From: Rubrivivax sp.
GTDB taxonomy: Bacteria; Pseudomonadota; Gammaproteobacteria; Burkholderiales; Burkholderiaceae_C
Length of the DNA stretch: 49,926 nt
Assembly (NCBI GenBank): GCA_025458805.1
Contig: JALORQ010000001.1
Coordinates: 1-49,926, forward strand
Direction of reading: 5' to 3'
The notes below the pieces were generated by a model. It was not told where the DNA came from, searched no databases, and saw only the letters and a list, made by a program, of their open reading frames with translations. Positions 17,348 through 28,434 of the stretch are shown one piece after another. Both the position numbers and the translations under genes were made by a program. Each line of letters opens with the position of its first letter. The first letter of the stretch is position 1.

Positions 17348-18100
17348 ATGGGAGAACCCGCACGCCCGCCGCGCACCGAGGCCGAGGTCAGGCGCGACCT
17401 CGCGGCCGCCTACCGGCTGGCGGCGCTGGCCGGCTGGGACGACACCGTCTACGGCCACCTGTCGGCCAGCGTGCCCGGAGAGCCCGGCCACTACCTCATC
17501 CACCGGTTCGGCTGGCTGTTCGAGGAGGTCACCGCCAGTTCGCTGGTCAAGGTCGACCTCGGCGGCCGCGTCGTCGATGGCTCCGGGGCCCGGGTCAACC
17601 CGAGCGGCTTCGCGATCCACGGCGCGGTCCACGCGGCGCGGCCCGACGTCGAGTGCGTGATCCACCTGCACGCGCCATGGGGCGTGGCGCTGGCCATGCT
17701 GCCTGGCGGCCTGCGCCCGACCTCGCAGTGGGCGATGCGGCTGCACGGGCGGCTCGGACGCCACGCGTACGAGGGGCTCGCGCTGGGTGCGGCGGAACGC
17801 GCCCGGCTCGTCGCCGCGCTCGGCGGGCTCGACGGGCTGATCCTCGAGCACCATGGGCCCCTGGTGGTCGGCCGCACCGTCGGCGAAGCCTTCATGCTCA
17901 TGCACGTCCTCGAGCGCGCCGCGATGGCGCAACTGCGCGCGAGCGCGGCGCACGGCGGGCCGGTTCCGGACGTCGGCGACGCGCTGGCCACGCTGACGCG
18001 GACGCAATGGCTCGGCGATGGCCGCGAGTGGGACGGCGACCTCGAATGGCCGGCCCTGCTGCGGCGAGCCGACCGGCTGGCGCCGGGATGGCGCGACTGA
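17348..18100 (+). CDS. Class II aldolase/adducin family protein
   Basis: DTVYGHLSASVPG, SGFAIHGAVHAARPDVECVIHLHAPWGVALA and LEHHGPLVVGRTVGEAFMLMHVLERA are typical class II aldolase motifs. Confidence 0.88.
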   Translation: MGEPARPPRTEAEVRRDLAAAYRLAALAGWDDTVYGHLSASVPGEPGHYLIHRFGWLFEEVTASSLVKVDLGGRVVDGSGARVNPSGFAIHGAVHAARPDVECVIHLHAPWGVALAMLPGGLRPTSQWAMRLHGRLGRHAYEGLALGAAERARLVAALGGLDGLILEHHGPLVVGRTVGEAFMLMHVLERAAMAQLRASAAHGGPVPDVGDALATLTRTQWLGDGREWDGDLEWPALLRRADRLAPGWRD

Positions 18101-18151
18101 CGACACAGCCACCGCTCGATCTCGCGCCTTGACACCCAGAGGAGGATCCCC

Positions 18152-18358
18152 GTGCCCACCATCCGCGTCGAACTCTTCGCCGGCCGCAGCGTCGAGCAGA
18201 AGCGAGCCCTCGCCGAGGCGCTGACCGAGGCCACCGTACGCACGCTCGGGGGATCTCCCGACGGCGTCGACATCCTGTTCTACGACATCGAGCGCCACGA
18301 CTGGGCCACCGCGGGACGCCTCTGGAGCGACCGCGCGCCGCCCGCGCCCGCGTCCTGA
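18152..18358 (+). CDS. 4-oxalocrotonate tautomerase-family protein
   Basis: GTG start with catalytic-type Pro after Met (M-P-T-I-R-V-E-L-F-A-G-R-S). 68 aa, tautomerase-like; AGGAGG upstream. Confidence 0.8.
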   Translation: MPTIRVELFAGRSVEQKRALAEALTEATVRTLGGSPDGVDILFYDIERHDWATAGRLWSDRAPPAPAS

Positions 18359-18475
18359 GCGGGCGGCAGGCGCCGAAGGCGGGCCGGGCGTGCAATTCCG
18401 CGCGGTCGGCGGGCTTCGGCGCGGCATCATCCGGCCGATAGTCGGAGCAGGATGCGAAAGGACGCAGGAGGGCCC

Positions 18476-19543
18476 ATGCCGACGCCGCTTGCCGCAACCC
18501 TGTCCGCGTGGCTGGCTGCGGCCGTGACGTGCCTGCTCGCAGTGCTGCCCGGCGATGCGCGCGCCGAGACGCAGGCCCTGCGCATCGTCGGCGGCCTGGC
18601 CGGCGTCAACCAGTACACGCGCCACGAGGAGCCCTTCTGGACGCGCGAGCTGCCGCGGCTCACGGCCGGACGGCTGAGCGCCGAGATCGTGCCGTTCGAT
18701 CGTGCCGGGCTGCGCGGGCAGGAGATGCTCACGCTGATGCGGCTGGGGGTCGTCCCGTTCGGCACGGCGATCCTGTCGCTGAGCGCGGGCGGCCAGCCCG
18801 AACTCGGCGCCCCCGACCTCGCCGGCCTCAGCCCGGACATGCCGACGCTGAGGCGTGTCGTCGCCGCGTACCGGCCGCACCTGACGGCACTGCTGCGCGA
18901 GCGCTTCGGCGTCGAGCTGCTCGCGGTCTACGTCTATCCGGCGCAGGTGACGTTCTGCACGAAGCCGTTCGCCGGGCTGGCGGGGTTGGCCGGACGACGC
19001 GTCCGCACCTCGAGCGTGACGCAGGCCGACTGGCTGGAGGCGCTGGGCGCGACGCCGGTGCAGACCGCATTCGCCGAGCTCCTGCCGCAGCTGCGTGCCG
19101 GCAACATCGACTGCGCGATCACCGGCACCATGTCGGGAAACACGATCGGCCTGCACGAGCTCACGACCCAGCTTCACACGATGCCCGTGACCTGGGGTCT
19201 TTCGATCTTCGCCGCCAACGGCGGCGCATGGCAGCAGCTGCCCGATGACCTGCGCGGGCTGCTGCGGCGCGAGCTGGCCCGGCTCGAGGCCGCGATCTGG
19301 GACGAGTCGGAGCGCGAGACCGCCGAAGGCGTCGCCTGCAACACCGGCGCCGCGGGCTGCCCCGGCGGGCGCGCCGGCCGCATGTCGGCGCTGCGTCCCT
19401 CTCCCGCGGACGAGCAGCGACGGCGCGAGATCCTCGAGGCCGTGGTGCTGCCGCGCTGGCTGCAGCGCTGCGGCGCCCCTTGCGCGCCGGTCTGGAACCA
19501 GACCATCGGGCCGGCGGTCGGCATCCCCGCGAGGCCGCGCTGA
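18476..19543 (+). CDS. TRAP transporter DctP-type solute-binding protein
   Basis: Signal peptide after an AGGAGG site. DctP-like region [59 protein letters not shown]. Confidence 0.8.
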   Translation: MPTPLAATLSAWLAAAVTCLLAVLPGDARAETQALRIVGGLAGVNQYTRHEEPFWTRELPRLTAGRLSAEIVPFDRAGLRGQEMLTLMRLGVVPFGTAILSLSAGGQPELGAPDLAGLSPDMPTLRRVVAAYRPHLTALLRERFGVELLAVYVYPAQVTFCTKPFAGLAGLAGRRVRTSSVTQADWLEALGATPVQTAFAELLPQLRAGNIDCAITGTMSGNTIGLHELTTQLHTMPVTWGLSIFAANGGAWQQLPDDLRGLLRRELARLEAAIWDESERETAEGVACNTGAAGCPGGRAGRMSALRPSPADEQRRREILEAVVLPRWLQRCGAPCAPVWNQTIGPAVGIPARPR

Positions 19544-22047
19544 ACACGCCCGCATCCGCCGCCCGCACGTTGCGCCGACCGCTGCTGGCGCTGTGGATCG
19601 GCGCGGGCGTCCTCGCGCTGGCGATGAGCGGGCTCGCGGCCTGGCTCGTCGCCCAGGGACGCGCCGCGGCGCTGGCCGAGGGCGAACGCAGCGTCTCGAG
19701 GATCCTCGACAGCGCCGAGACGGCGCTCAACCGCGCGCTGCTGCAGGTCGACCTCGAGCTGTCGACGCTGCCCGAGGCCTTCGCCGCCGCCGAGGCCGAT
19801 GCCGCGACGGCGCTGGCCGCGCCGCTACGGGCGCTGGCCGCGGCGCGTGAGCGCTCGACGATCTTCGCCGACCTCGCACTGCTCGACGAGGCCGGCCGCA
19901 CGATCGGCGGCGCCACCCCCGCGAGCGCAAAGGCCGGCCTGCCGGTGCCGGCCGACTTCGTGCACCGCATCGTCCGGCAACCGATGCCGCAGATGCGCGT
20001 CAGCGCCCCGGTGGCTGCCGGCGCGGCCGGCGAACGTGCCCTCTACTTCGCGCGGCGCACGCGGCTCGCCGACGGGCGGACGGTCGCGCTGGTTGCCGAG
20101 GTCCCGGTGTCGGTGCTGTCGGGCCTGCTGGGCACGCCGACCGCCGGGCAGGGGGCGCAGATCACGCTGGAGCGCCTGGAAGGCGGCCTGCTCGCCAGCG
20201 TGCCCCCGAACGACCAGGCCGTCACGGATCCGCCCGCGCCGCTCCCGGCCGCGCAGCGGGATGGACGTCCCGTGCTCGCGGAGGCCCGGCTCGGCGGCGG
20301 TGCCGCGCACCTCGCTGCGCGGCCGGCGCTCTACCCGGAGCTGGTGATCACCGCCGCGGTCCCGCTGGCGCAGACGCTGGCCGCCTGGCGACAGCAGCGC
20401 GACGTCCTCGCGCTCGGCGGCCTGCTGCTGATCCTGCTCATCGGCGCTGGTGCACTGCTGACGCAGATGCAGCTCGTACGGCTGCAGCGCGCGCGCAGCG
20501 CGCTGGCGCTGTCGCAGGCCACGCTCGACCAGGCACTGGGTGCGATGGCCGACGGCTTCCTGCTGTGCGATGGCGAAGAGCGCGTCGTCAAGTGGAATGC
20601 CCGCTACCTGCAGCTCTTTCCCTGGCTGCGCCCGGCGATCGGCGTCGGCGTCCCGTACCGCAGGCTCGCCGAGACCGCGGCGGCGGCGCTGATGCCCGCG
20701 GGCACGGCCGACGAGCGCGCGGCTTGGGTCGAGATGCGGCTCGCGCTGCACCGCCAGGCCGACCGCGTCTGGGAGCAGGAGCTGGCCAACGGCATCGTCG
20801 TGCACGCCCTCGAACGCCGCACCCCGGACGGCGGCGTGGTCAGCGTCTTCCGCGACATCACCGCGGCCGAACGTCGGCTGGCGGCGGCCAAGGCGGCGGC
20901 GGAGGCGGCCAACGAGGCGAAGTCGAAGTTCCTCGCCACGATGAGCCACGAGATCCGAACGCCGCTCAACGCGGTGCTGGGGATGGCCGACCTGCTGCTC
21001 GCGACGCGTCTCGACGGCCGGCAGCGCCACTACGTCGAGCTGATGCGCAGCTCCGGGCGCAGCCTGCTCGAGGTCATCAACGACATCCTCGACGTCTCGA
21101 AGATCGAGGCCGGGCGCATGGAGCTCGAGGTCGCCGACTTCGACCCGGCGCAGGCCGTCGAGTCGGTGGCCGCGGTGCTCGAGCCGCGCGCCCGGGAGAA
21201 GGGGCTGCAGATGCGCTGCCGGCTCGCGCCGGGGCTGCCGCGAACCGTGCGCGGCGACGCGGCGCGGCTGCGCCAGGTGCTGATGAACCTGGTCGGCAAT
21301 GCGATCAAGTTCACCGCGCGCGGGTTCGTCGAGGTGCGCGTCTCGCACCTCGAGGCGGGCGACGACCGCATCACCCTCGAGATCGCGGTGCAGGACACGG
21401 GCGTTGGCATCGATCCGGATCTGCTGCCGACGCTGTTCGAGCCCTTCACGCAGGCCGACAGCTCGACGGCGCGCCGCTTCGGGGGCACCGGGCTCGGCCT
21501 GGCGATCTGCCGCGAGCTCGTCGAGCTGATGCACGGGCGCATCGATGTCCACAGCCGCCCGGGCGAAGGCAGCACCTTCGTGGTCAGGCTCGCGCTGCCG
21601 CGCGGCGAGCCGGCGCCGACCCGGCCGGCTGTGCTGGACGCGCCGACGGCACCCTCGGGCACGCGGCGTCGGATCCTGGTCGCCGAGGACAACGCGGTCA
21701 ACCAGATCCTCATCCGCGCGCTGCTCGAGCAGCTCGGGCACGATTGCGACGTCGTCGCCGACGGCGCCGAGGCGTTGCGCCAGGTGCAGGCCACCGCCTA
21801 CGACCTCGTGCTGATGGACGTGCAGATGCCCGCCCTCGACGGCCTGGCCGCGACGCGCGCGATCCGCGCGCTCGGCGGCACGACGGCGGGCGTGCCCATC
21901 GTCGCGATGACGGCGAACGCGATGGCCGAGGATCGCACCCAGTGCCTCGAGGCCGGCATGGACGACTACGTCACGAAGCCGATCGATCGCGCGCAGCTCG
22001 CCGCCGCGATCGAGCGCGCCGCGCAAGGCACTTCCGCCGACCGGTGA
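19480..22047 (+). CDS. Hybrid sensor histidine kinase/response regulator (start codon uncertain, 19480-19543)
   Basis: TM segments flanking a periplasmic domain, PAS-like region, HisKA ([25 protein letters not shown]), HATPase ([18 protein letters not shown]) and REC ([23 protein letters not shown]). Confidence 0.9.
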   Translation: MRAGLEPDHRAGGRHPREAALNTPASAARTLRRPLLALWIGAGVLALAMSGLAAWLVAQGRAAALAEGERSVSRILDSAETALNRALLQVDLELSTLPEAFAAAEADAATALAAPLRALAAARERSTIFADLALLDEAGRTIGGATPASAKAGLPVPADFVHRIVRQPMPQMRVSAPVAAGAAGERALYFARRTRLADGRTVALVAEVPVSVLSGLLGTPTAGQGAQITLERLEGGLLASVPPNDQAVTDPPAPLPAAQRDGRPVLAEARLGGGAAHLAARPALYPELVITAAVPLAQTLAAWRQQRDVLALGGLLLILLIGAGALLTQMQLVRLQRARSALALSQATLDQALGAMADGFLLCDGEERVVKWNARYLQLFPWLRPAIGVGVPYRRLAETAAAALMPAGTADERAAWVEMRLALHRQADRVWEQELANGIVVHALERRTPDGGVVSVFRDITAAERRLAAAKAAAEAANEAKSKFLATMSHEIRTPLNAVLGMADLLLATRLDGRQRHYVELMRSSGRSLLEVINDILDVSKIEAGRMELEVADFDPAQAVESVAAVLEPRAREKGLQMRCRLAPGLPRTVRGDAARLRQVLMNLVGNAIKFTARGFVEVRVSHLEAGDDRITLEIAVQDTGVGIDPDLLPTLFEPFTQADSSTARRFGGTGLGLAICRELVELMHGRIDVHSRPGEGSTFVVRLALPRGEPAPTRPAVLDAPTAPSGTRRRILVAEDNAVNQILIRALLEQLGHDCDVVADGAEALRQVQATAYDLVLMDVQMPALDGLAATRAIRALGGTTAGVPIVAMTANAMAEDRTQCLEAGMDDYVTKPIDRAQLAAAIERAAQGTSADR

Positions 22048-22138
22048 CCGTGGCCCCGGGCGGACCGGTCCGCGCGCGCTTCCGCAACAATGCGGCTGCC
22101 CGGGCCGCACGGCCTGCCACGACCCACGAAGGAGACCG

Positions 22139-23773
22139 ATGAACGGCCTGATGATGCAGCAGCCGCTGCTGATCTCGTCCCTGCTCGTCCACGCCGAGCG
22201 CCACCACGGCGACCGCGAGGTCGTCTCGCGACGCGTCGAGGGGGACATCCACCGCACCACCTACCGCGAACTCGCGGCGCGCGCCCGCCGCATGGCCAAG
22301 GCGCTGGCCCGGCTGGGCGTTGCGCCGTCGGACCGCGTCGCGACACTGGCCTGGAACGGCTACCGCCACATGGAGCTGTACTACGCGGCCAGCGGCAGCG
22401 GCGCCGTGCTGCACACCCTCAACCCCCGGCTGCACCCGGACCAGGTGGTCTACATCGCCGACCACGCCGAGGACCAGGTGCTCTTCTTCGACCTGACCTT
22501 CCTGCCGCTGGTGGCCGCGGTCGCCTCGCGCACGAAGACCGTCAGGCACTGGGTCGCGATGACCGACCGCGCCCACCTGCCGGCGGATGCGGCGGCGAAG
22601 ATCCCGAACCTGCTCGTCTACGAGGACCTGATCGACGCCGAGGACGACCGCTACGACTGGCCGACGTTCGACGAGAACACCGCCAGCTCGCTGTGCTACA
22701 CGAGCGGCACCACCGGCAACCCGAAGGGCGTGCTCTACAGCCACCGCAGCACGGTTCTGCACGCGATGGCCGGCGCGCTGCCGGACTGCCTGGGCTGCTC
22801 GGCCACCGACACCATCCTGCCCGTGGTGCCGATGTTCCACGTCAACTCGTGGGGCATCGTCTACGTGGCACCGATGACCGGCGCCAAGCTCGTGCTGCCG
22901 GGCGCGGCGCTGGACGGCAAGTCGCTCTACGAGCTCTTCGAGAGCGAGGGCGTCACCATCTCCGCCGGCGTGCCCACGGTGTGGCAGGGCCTGCTCGCCT
23001 ACGTGGAGGCCAACGGCCTCAAGTTCAGCACGATGAAGCGCACCGCCATCGGCGGCTCGGCCTGCCCGCCGGCGATGATCCGCAAGTTCTGGGACGACTA
23101 CGGCGTGCAGGTCCTCCACGCGTGGGGCATGACCGAGATGAGCCCGATCGGCACCGCGGCCGCCTTCAAGGCGAAGCACCTGGAGCAGACCCAGGAAGAG
23201 CGCTTCGCGGTCATGGCCACGCAAGGCCGCGCCGTGTACGGCGTGGACATGAAGATCGTCGACCCCAACGGCCAGGAGCTGCCCTGGGGCGGCGAGTCCT
23301 CGGGCGACCTGCTGGTGCGCGGCCCGTGGATCCTGTCGCAGTACTTCAAGGGCGAGGGCGGACAGGTCCTGCGCGACGGCTGGTTCCCGACCGGCGACGT
23401 CGCCCGCATCACCGCCGACGGCTACATGCAGATCACCGACCGCAGCAAGGACGTCATCAAGTCCGGAGGCGAGTGGATCGGCTCGATCGACCTCGAGAAC
23501 ATCGCGATGGCGCACCCCTCGGTGGCGATGGCCGCCTGCATCGCCGCGAAGCACCCGAAGTGGGACGAGCGCCCGCTGCTCGTGGTGATGCGGAAGCCTG
23601 GCGCCGAGGTGACGCGCGACGAGCTGCTCGCGTTCTACGAGGGCAAGGTCGCCAAGTGGTGGATCCCCGACGACGTCGTCTTCGTCGACGCGATCCCGCT
23701 CGGCGCGACCGGCAAGATGCAGAAGAACAAGCTGCGCGAGATGCTCAAGGACCACGTGCTGCCGACGGCCTGA
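22139..23773 (+). CDS. Acyl-CoA synthetase (3-(methylthio)propionyl-CoA ligase/fatty acid-CoA ligase type)
   Basis: AMP-binding motif [21 protein letters not shown], plus [28 protein letters not shown] and [11 protein letters not shown]. Confidence 0.9.
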   Translation: MNGLMMQQPLLISSLLVHAERHHGDREVVSRRVEGDIHRTTYRELAARARRMAKALARLGVAPSDRVATLAWNGYRHMELYYAASGSGAVLHTLNPRLHPDQVVYIADHAEDQVLFFDLTFLPLVAAVASRTKTVRHWVAMTDRAHLPADAAAKIPNLLVYEDLIDAEDDRYDWPTFDENTASSLCYTSGTTGNPKGVLYSHRSTVLHAMAGALPDCLGCSATDTILPVVPMFHVNSWGIVYVAPMTGAKLVLPGAALDGKSLYELFESEGVTISAGVPTVWQGLLAYVEANGLKFSTMKRTAIGGSACPPAMIRKFWDDYGVQVLHAWGMTEMSPIGTAAAFKAKHLEQTQEERFAVMATQGRAVYGVDMKIVDPNGQELPWGGESSGDLLVRGPWILSQYFKGEGGQVLRDGWFPTGDVARITADGYMQITDRSKDVIKSGGEWIGSIDLENIAMAHPSVAMAACIAAKHPKWDERPLLVVMRKPGAEVTRDELLAFYEGKVAKWWIPDDVVFVDAIPLGATGKMQKNKLREMLKDHVLPTA

Positions 23774-23818
23774 GCGACCGCGTCGGCCGCCGGTCGCGCC
23801 GGGGGTATCGTCGCGGTC

Positions 23819-26266
23819 GTGAACGAGCTTGCCCCGCCCGCCCCCGCGGCGACCGCGCGACCGGCCGGCGCCTCGGCGGCGCAGGCGTGGATGCTGCCGG
23901 TCGAGGGCATGACCTGCGCCTCCTGCGTGGCGCGGGTCGAGCGCGCGCTGCGCGCGGTGCCCGGGGTCGTCGAGGCCAGTGTCAACCTCGCCACCGAGTC
24001 GGTCACGGTGCGCAGCGCGCCGTCCCTGGATCCGGCGCTGCTGCTCACCGCGATCGAGAAGGCCGGCTACGCGGTGCCGACGCGCGAGCTGACGTTCGAC
24101 GTGGGCGGCATGACCTGCGCGTCGTGCGTTGCGCGCGTCGAGCGCGCGCTGCGCCGGTCCCCGGGCGTGCTCGGGGCCACCGTCAACCTAGCCACCGAGA
24201 CGGCCAGCGTGCGGGTCGCCGCAGGCACGCCGGCCGATGCGCTGGCGCAGGCCGTCGAGCGCGCCGGCTACACGGCGCGCGCGCGGGATGACGCGTCGTC
24301 GCCGGCCGCGGCGCCGGGCCCGACGGCGGCCCCGCCCTGGCCGGTCATCTGGGCCGCGCTGCTGTCGCTGCCGCTCGTGCTGCCGATGCTCGCGATGCCC
24401 TTCGGTCGCGACCTGTCGCTGCCCGGCGCATGGCAATGGGCGCTGGCGACGCCGGTGCAGTTCTGGCTCGGCGCACGCTTCTACCGCGCCGGCTGGAAGG
24501 CGTTGCTTGCCGGCAGCGGCAACATGGACCTGCTGGTCGCCCTCGGCACCACGGCCGCCTACGGGCTCAGCGTGTGGCTGCTCTTCGCGCACCGTGACCA
24601 CGGCGGCGCGCCGCACCTGTACTTCGAGGCGTCGGCCGTCGTCATCACGCTGGTGCTGCTCGGCAAGTGGCTGGAGGCGCGGGCCAAGCGCCGCACCACC
24701 GAGGCGATCCGCGCGCTGCAGGCGCTGCGCCCGGAGACCGCGCGCGTGAGGCGCGACGGCGCCGACACCGAAGTGCCGGTCGCGCGCGTGCGGCCAGGCG
24801 ACCTCGTCGTCGTGCGTCCCGGAGAGCGCATCGCGGTCGACGGCATCGTCGCCGAGGGCGCGAGCTCGGTCGACGAATCGCTGATCACCGGCGAGAGCCT
24901 GCCGGTGCCGCGCCACCCGGGCGACCGCGTCACCGGCGGCGCGGTCAACGGCGAGGGGCTGCTCGTCGTGCGCACGACCGCCGTCGGCGCCGAGTCGACG
25001 CTCGCGCGCATCGTGCGACTGGTCGAGTCGGCGCAGGCCGGCAAGGCGCCGATCCAGCGCCTCGTCGACCGGGTGAGCGCCGTCTTCGTGCCCGTCGTCG
25101 TGGCGCTCGCCGCGGTCACGCTGCTCGGCTGGGGGCTGGCCGCGGGCGACTGGGAGCAGGCGGTGCTCAACGCGGTGGCGGTGCTGGTCATCGCCTGCCC
25201 GTGCGCGCTCGGGCTGGCGACGCCGGCGGCCATCATGGCCGGCACGGGCGTCGCGGCACGGCACGGCATCCTGATCAAGGACGCCGAAGCGCTCGAGATC
25301 GCGCACGCGGTGGGCACCGTGGCCTTCGACAAGACGGGCACGCTGACGCTCGGGCGGCCCCGGCTCGCCGGCGTGCTGCCGGTGGCGGGCGTCAGCGCGG
25401 CCGACCTGCTCGCCGACGCCGCGGCCTTGCAGGCCGGCAGCGAGCATCCGCTGGCCGCTGCGGTGCGGGCCGCGGCGTCCGACGCCGGCCTCGCGCCGCC
25501 TGCGGCTGCCGCGCTGGCCGCCGCACCGGGACGCGGCATCGGCGGCCGCGTCGGCGCGCGCGAGCTGCGTCTGGGCAGCGGGCGCTGGATGGGAGAGCTC
25601 GGCATCGACCTGTCGCCGCTCGCCGCAGAGGCCGACTCGCACCGCGCCGCCGGCCGCACCGTGTCCTGGCTCGCCGAGGCCGGCGCGGCGCCGCGGCTGC
25701 TGGGCCTGCTCGCGTTCGGCGACGAGGTCAAGCCGGGTGCGCGCACGGCGCTGGCCTCGCTGCATGCGCTCGGCGTGCGCACGGTGATGCTGACCGGCGA
25801 CCACCGCGCCAGCGCCGAGGGCGTGGCGCGCGCGCTCGGCATCGACGCCGTCGAGGCCGAGGTGCTGCCCGCCGACAAGGCGGCAGCCGTCGAGCGCCTG
25901 AAGTCGGGCGGGCAGCGCGTCGCGATGGTCGGCGACGGTCTCAACGACGCCCCGGCGCTGGCCGCCGCCGACGTCGGCATCGCGATGGCCACCGGGACCG
26001 ATGTCGCGATGCACGCCGCCGGCATCACGCTGATGCGCGGCGATCCGGCGCTGGTCGCGGCCGCCATCGACGTCAGCCGCCGCACCTGGCGCAAGATCCG
26101 GCAGAACCTGTTCTGGGCCTTCGCCTACAACGTGGTCGGCATCCCGCTGGCGGCGCTCGGATGGCTCAACCCGATGATCGCCGGGGCGGCGATGGCGGCC
26201 AGCAGCGTCAGCGTGCTCGGCAACGCGCTTCTGCTGCAGCGCTGGCGACCGCCCGACGCGCGCTGA
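23819..26266 (+). CDS. copA: Heavy-metal (copper) translocating P-type ATPase with two HMA domains
   Basis: Two [15 protein letters not shown] motifs, CPC motif [27 protein letters not shown] and [13 protein letters not shown]. Confidence 0.92.
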   Translation: MNELAPPAPAATARPAGASAAQAWMLPVEGMTCASCVARVERALRAVPGVVEASVNLATESVTVRSAPSLDPALLLTAIEKAGYAVPTRELTFDVGGMTCASCVARVERALRRSPGVLGATVNLATETASVRVAAGTPADALAQAVERAGYTARARDDASSPAAAPGPTAAPPWPVIWAALLSLPLVLPMLAMPFGRDLSLPGAWQWALATPVQFWLGARFYRAGWKALLAGSGNMDLLVALGTTAAYGLSVWLLFAHRDHGGAPHLYFEASAVVITLVLLGKWLEARAKRRTTEAIRALQALRPETARVRRDGADTEVPVARVRPGDLVVVRPGERIAVDGIVAEGASSVDESLITGESLPVPRHPGDRVTGGAVNGEGLLVVRTTAVGAESTLARIVRLVESAQAGKAPIQRLVDRVSAVFVPVVVALAAVTLLGWGLAAGDWEQAVLNAVAVLVIACPCALGLATPAAIMAGTGVAARHGILIKDAEALEIAHAVGTVAFDKTGTLTLGRPRLAGVLPVAGVSAADLLADAAALQAGSEHPLAAAVRAAASDAGLAPPAAAALAAAPGRGIGGRVGARELRLGSGRWMGELGIDLSPLAAEADSHRAAGRTVSWLAEAGAAPRLLGLLAFGDEVKPGARTALASLHALGVRTVMLTGDHRASAEGVARALGIDAVEAEVLPADKAAAVERLKSGGQRVAMVGDGLNDAPALAAADVGIAMATGTDVAMHAAGITLMRGDPALVAAAIDVSRRTWRKIRQNLFWAFAYNVVGIPLAALGWLNPMIAGAAMAASSVSVLGNALLLQRWRPPDAR

Positions 26267-26278
26267 GTCCGACCGCCG

Positions 26279-27544
26279 TCAGGCGCGCGAAGCGCCGGCG
26301 GCCTCGAGTCCATCGGCCAGACGGGCGCCGAGCCGCGGCACCTGGTGGTCGAGCATCGCGGTCAGGAATGCCGTCTCGACCTGCACGACGATGCGCTCCC
26401 AGTCGAGGTCGAGCGCGCTGAGCCTGGCCTGCGGGCCGAGCCTCGCCGGCAGCTCGGCCTCGGCGCCGAGCTCGCGCGCCGCGCGCACGAAGGCCCCGGC
26501 GTCGCCGGCCGGTACCTTGCGGCCGTTGCGACCGTCGACGACGAGCTCGGACGCCGCGGCATGGTCGAACGCCAGCACCGGCAGGCCGCTGGCCATCGCT
26601 TCGGGCACGACGTTGCCGTAGGTCTCGGTGAGGCTGGGGAAGACGAAGAGGTCACCCGACGCGTAGTGCGCGGCCAGATCCTCGCCGCGGCGCAGGCCGG
26701 CGCAGAGGGCTTCGGGGCAGTGCTGCTGCAGTTCGCGGCGCAGCGGGCCGTCGCCGACCAGCACCAGCCGCCACCGCGCACCGCCGGCGCGCAGCGCGTC
26801 GAAGGCGCGCAGCAGCAGGTCGAGGTTCTTTTCCGGAGCCAGCCGCCCGACGTAGAGCGCGGCCCGGTCGCCGGCGCGCAGGCCCCAGCTCGCCCGCAGG
26901 GCCTCGCTGCGGTGCTGCGGACCGAATCGGCGCGTATCGACACCGCGCGCCACGACGAGCAGGCGCTCGAAGCCGCTGGCGGCGAGCTCGGCGCGCAGCG
27001 CCTCGGTCGGCACCATCGTGAACCGCGTCGCGTTGTGGAAGCGCCGCAGGTAGGCAACGATGGGCTTGCGCAGCCAGCCGATGCCGTAGTGCCGGCTGTA
27101 GGCGTGGAAGTTGGTGCGGAAGTCCGAGGTCACCGGCAGGCGCAGACGTCGCGCCGCCCGCACCGCCGACCAGCCCAGCGGGCCTTCGGTCGCGACGTGG
27201 ACGACGTCGGGCCGCGCGAGCGACCACCGCCTCGCGAGCGCGGCGGCGGCCGGCAGACCCATGCGTAGGTTCGGATACTGCGGGATCGGCAGACCGCGCA
27301 TCAGCAGCTCGCCCAGGCGCGGCGCGTCGCCCGGCGCATCGCCGCGGTGCTGGCGCGGTCGCACCAGCTGCAGGTCGTGCCCGCGCGCATGCAGTCCCTC
27401 GACGACGCGTGCGATGGTCGTCGCGACCCCGTTGACTTCGGGCGGCCAGGTCTCGGTGACGACCGCGATGCGCAGCGAATGGCGGTTCGCCGGCCACTCG
27501 TCGACGAGGAACGGAGCCGGCTCGGCGAGGTTCATGACGCGCAT
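26279..27544 (-). CDS. GT4-family glycosyltransferase (Agt/mannosyltransferase-like)
   Basis: LRIAVVTETWPPEVNGVATTIARVVEGLHARGHDLQLVRP...VVPTEALRAEL..LYVGRLAPEKNLDLLLRAF..FPSLTETYGNVVPEAMASGLPVLAF. Confidence 0.9.
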   Translation of the reverse strand: MRVMNLAEPAPFLVDEWPANRHSLRIAVVTETWPPEVNGVATTIARVVEGLHARGHDLQLVRPRQHRGDAPGDAPRLGELLMRGLPIPQYPNLRMGLPAAAALARRWSLARPDVVHVATEGPLGWSAVRAARRLRLPVTSDFRTNFHAYSRHYGIGWLRKPIVAYLRRFHNATRFTMVPTEALRAELAASGFERLLVVARGVDTRRFGPQHRSEALRASWGLRAGDRAALYVGRLAPEKNLDLLLRAFDALRAGGARWRLVLVGDGPLRRELQQHCPEALCAGLRRGEDLAAHYASGDLFVFPSLTETYGNVVPEAMASGLPVLAFDHAAASELVVDGRNGRKVPAGDAGAFVRAARELGAEAELPARLGPQARLSALDLDWERIVVQVETAFLTAMLDHQVPRLGARLADGLEAAGASRA

Positions 27545-27558
27545 CGTGCCCGGGCATC

Positions 27559-27576
27559 AAGACCGGTCGATGACGG
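27559..27576 (-). promoter_or_regulatory. Candidate Pho box upstream of the GT4 gene
   Basis: Minus strand: CCGTCAT-CGAC-CGGTCTT, 15-32 bp before the annotated start. Confidence 0.35.
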
Positions 27577-27611
27577 ACGCACCTTCCGACCGGGCCGCGT
27601 CGGCCGACGAA

Positions 27612-27640
27612 CCGACACGAGTCGGTCACGCCGCGTTCAC
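27612..27640 (+). promoter_or_regulatory. Candidate Pho box (three 7-mers, 11-bp period)
   Basis: CCGACAC-GAGT-CGGTCAC-GCCG-CGTTCAC compared with CTGTCAY. Upstream of the 27738 gene. Confidence 0.45.
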
Positions 27641-27737
27641 GCGCGCCGCCGAGCATCCTTCCCGCGCCGGCCCCCGGTCAGCGCAAGCCTGCCCGCGGGC
27701 ACCGCCCGCGACCATGCCCCGCCCCAGGAGGACCGCC

Positions 27738-28346
27738 TTGAACTCCTTCCTCGAAGCCCTTCGCGTGCAGCGCTGGGACGACCACCGCTACTACCACCAC
27801 AGCCGCATCAACCAGTCCTTGCACCTGGTCAGCGCGCTGTGCTTCGTCGTCGCATACGGCCTGCTCCTCGTCGACCCGGCGCTTGCAGCGTGGCTGGCCT
27901 GGGGCGTGTCGATGACGACCCGGCAGGCCGGCCACTTCTTCTTCGAGCCGCGCGGATACGACCACGTCAACCAGGCCACGCACGAGCACAAGGAGGAGAT
28001 CAAGGTCGGCTACAACCTCCGGCGCAAGATGGTGCTGATGGCGCTGTGGGCCGCGGCGCCGGTGGCGCTGGTGCTGTCGCCTTCGCTCGGCGGCCTGATC
28101 GAGCCGGCGTCGACGGTCGAGGGCACGCTGCGCGACATCGGCATGGCGTGGCTCGCGCTCGGCGTGGCCGGCCTGCTGTTCCGCACGCTGCAGCTCGCGG
28201 CCACGCAAGGCGCGATGACCGGTCTGGTGTGGGCCACCAAGATCGTCACCGACCCGTTCCACGACATCTGGCTCTATCACAGGGCGCCGCTCGCGCTGCT
28301 GCGCGGCGAGCTGATCGACCCGATGGGGCATGCGCAGCGCCACTGA
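27738..28346 (+). CDS. His-rich polytopic membrane protein, weakly DUF962/Mpo1-like
   Basis: AGGAGG at 27727-27732 precedes TTG at 27738 (ATG 27714 is an alternative). Sequence YYHHSRINQSLHLVSALCFV...GHFFFEP..HVNQATHEHKEE...FHDIWLYH. Confidence 0.6.
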   Translation: MNSFLEALRVQRWDDHRYYHHSRINQSLHLVSALCFVVAYGLLLVDPALAAWLAWGVSMTTRQAGHFFFEPRGYDHVNQATHEHKEEIKVGYNLRRKMVLMALWAAAPVALVLSPSLGGLIEPASTVEGTLRDIGMAWLALGVAGLLFRTLQLAATQGAMTGLVWATKIVTDPFHDIWLYHRAPLALLRGELIDPMGHAQRH

Positions 28347-28434
28347 GCGGGCACCGTGCGCCGAGCGGGCCCTTGCACCTCGAGCCGTGGGCCCCGCCGC
28401 GTCGCGGCGTCGCGCCGCCGGGCGCGCGCGAACG

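Noticed and set aside
21971-23755. 594-aa minus-strand ORF opposite the acyl-CoA ligase
   Set aside because: No motifs, GC-driven open frame; the plus-strand ligase is unambiguous.
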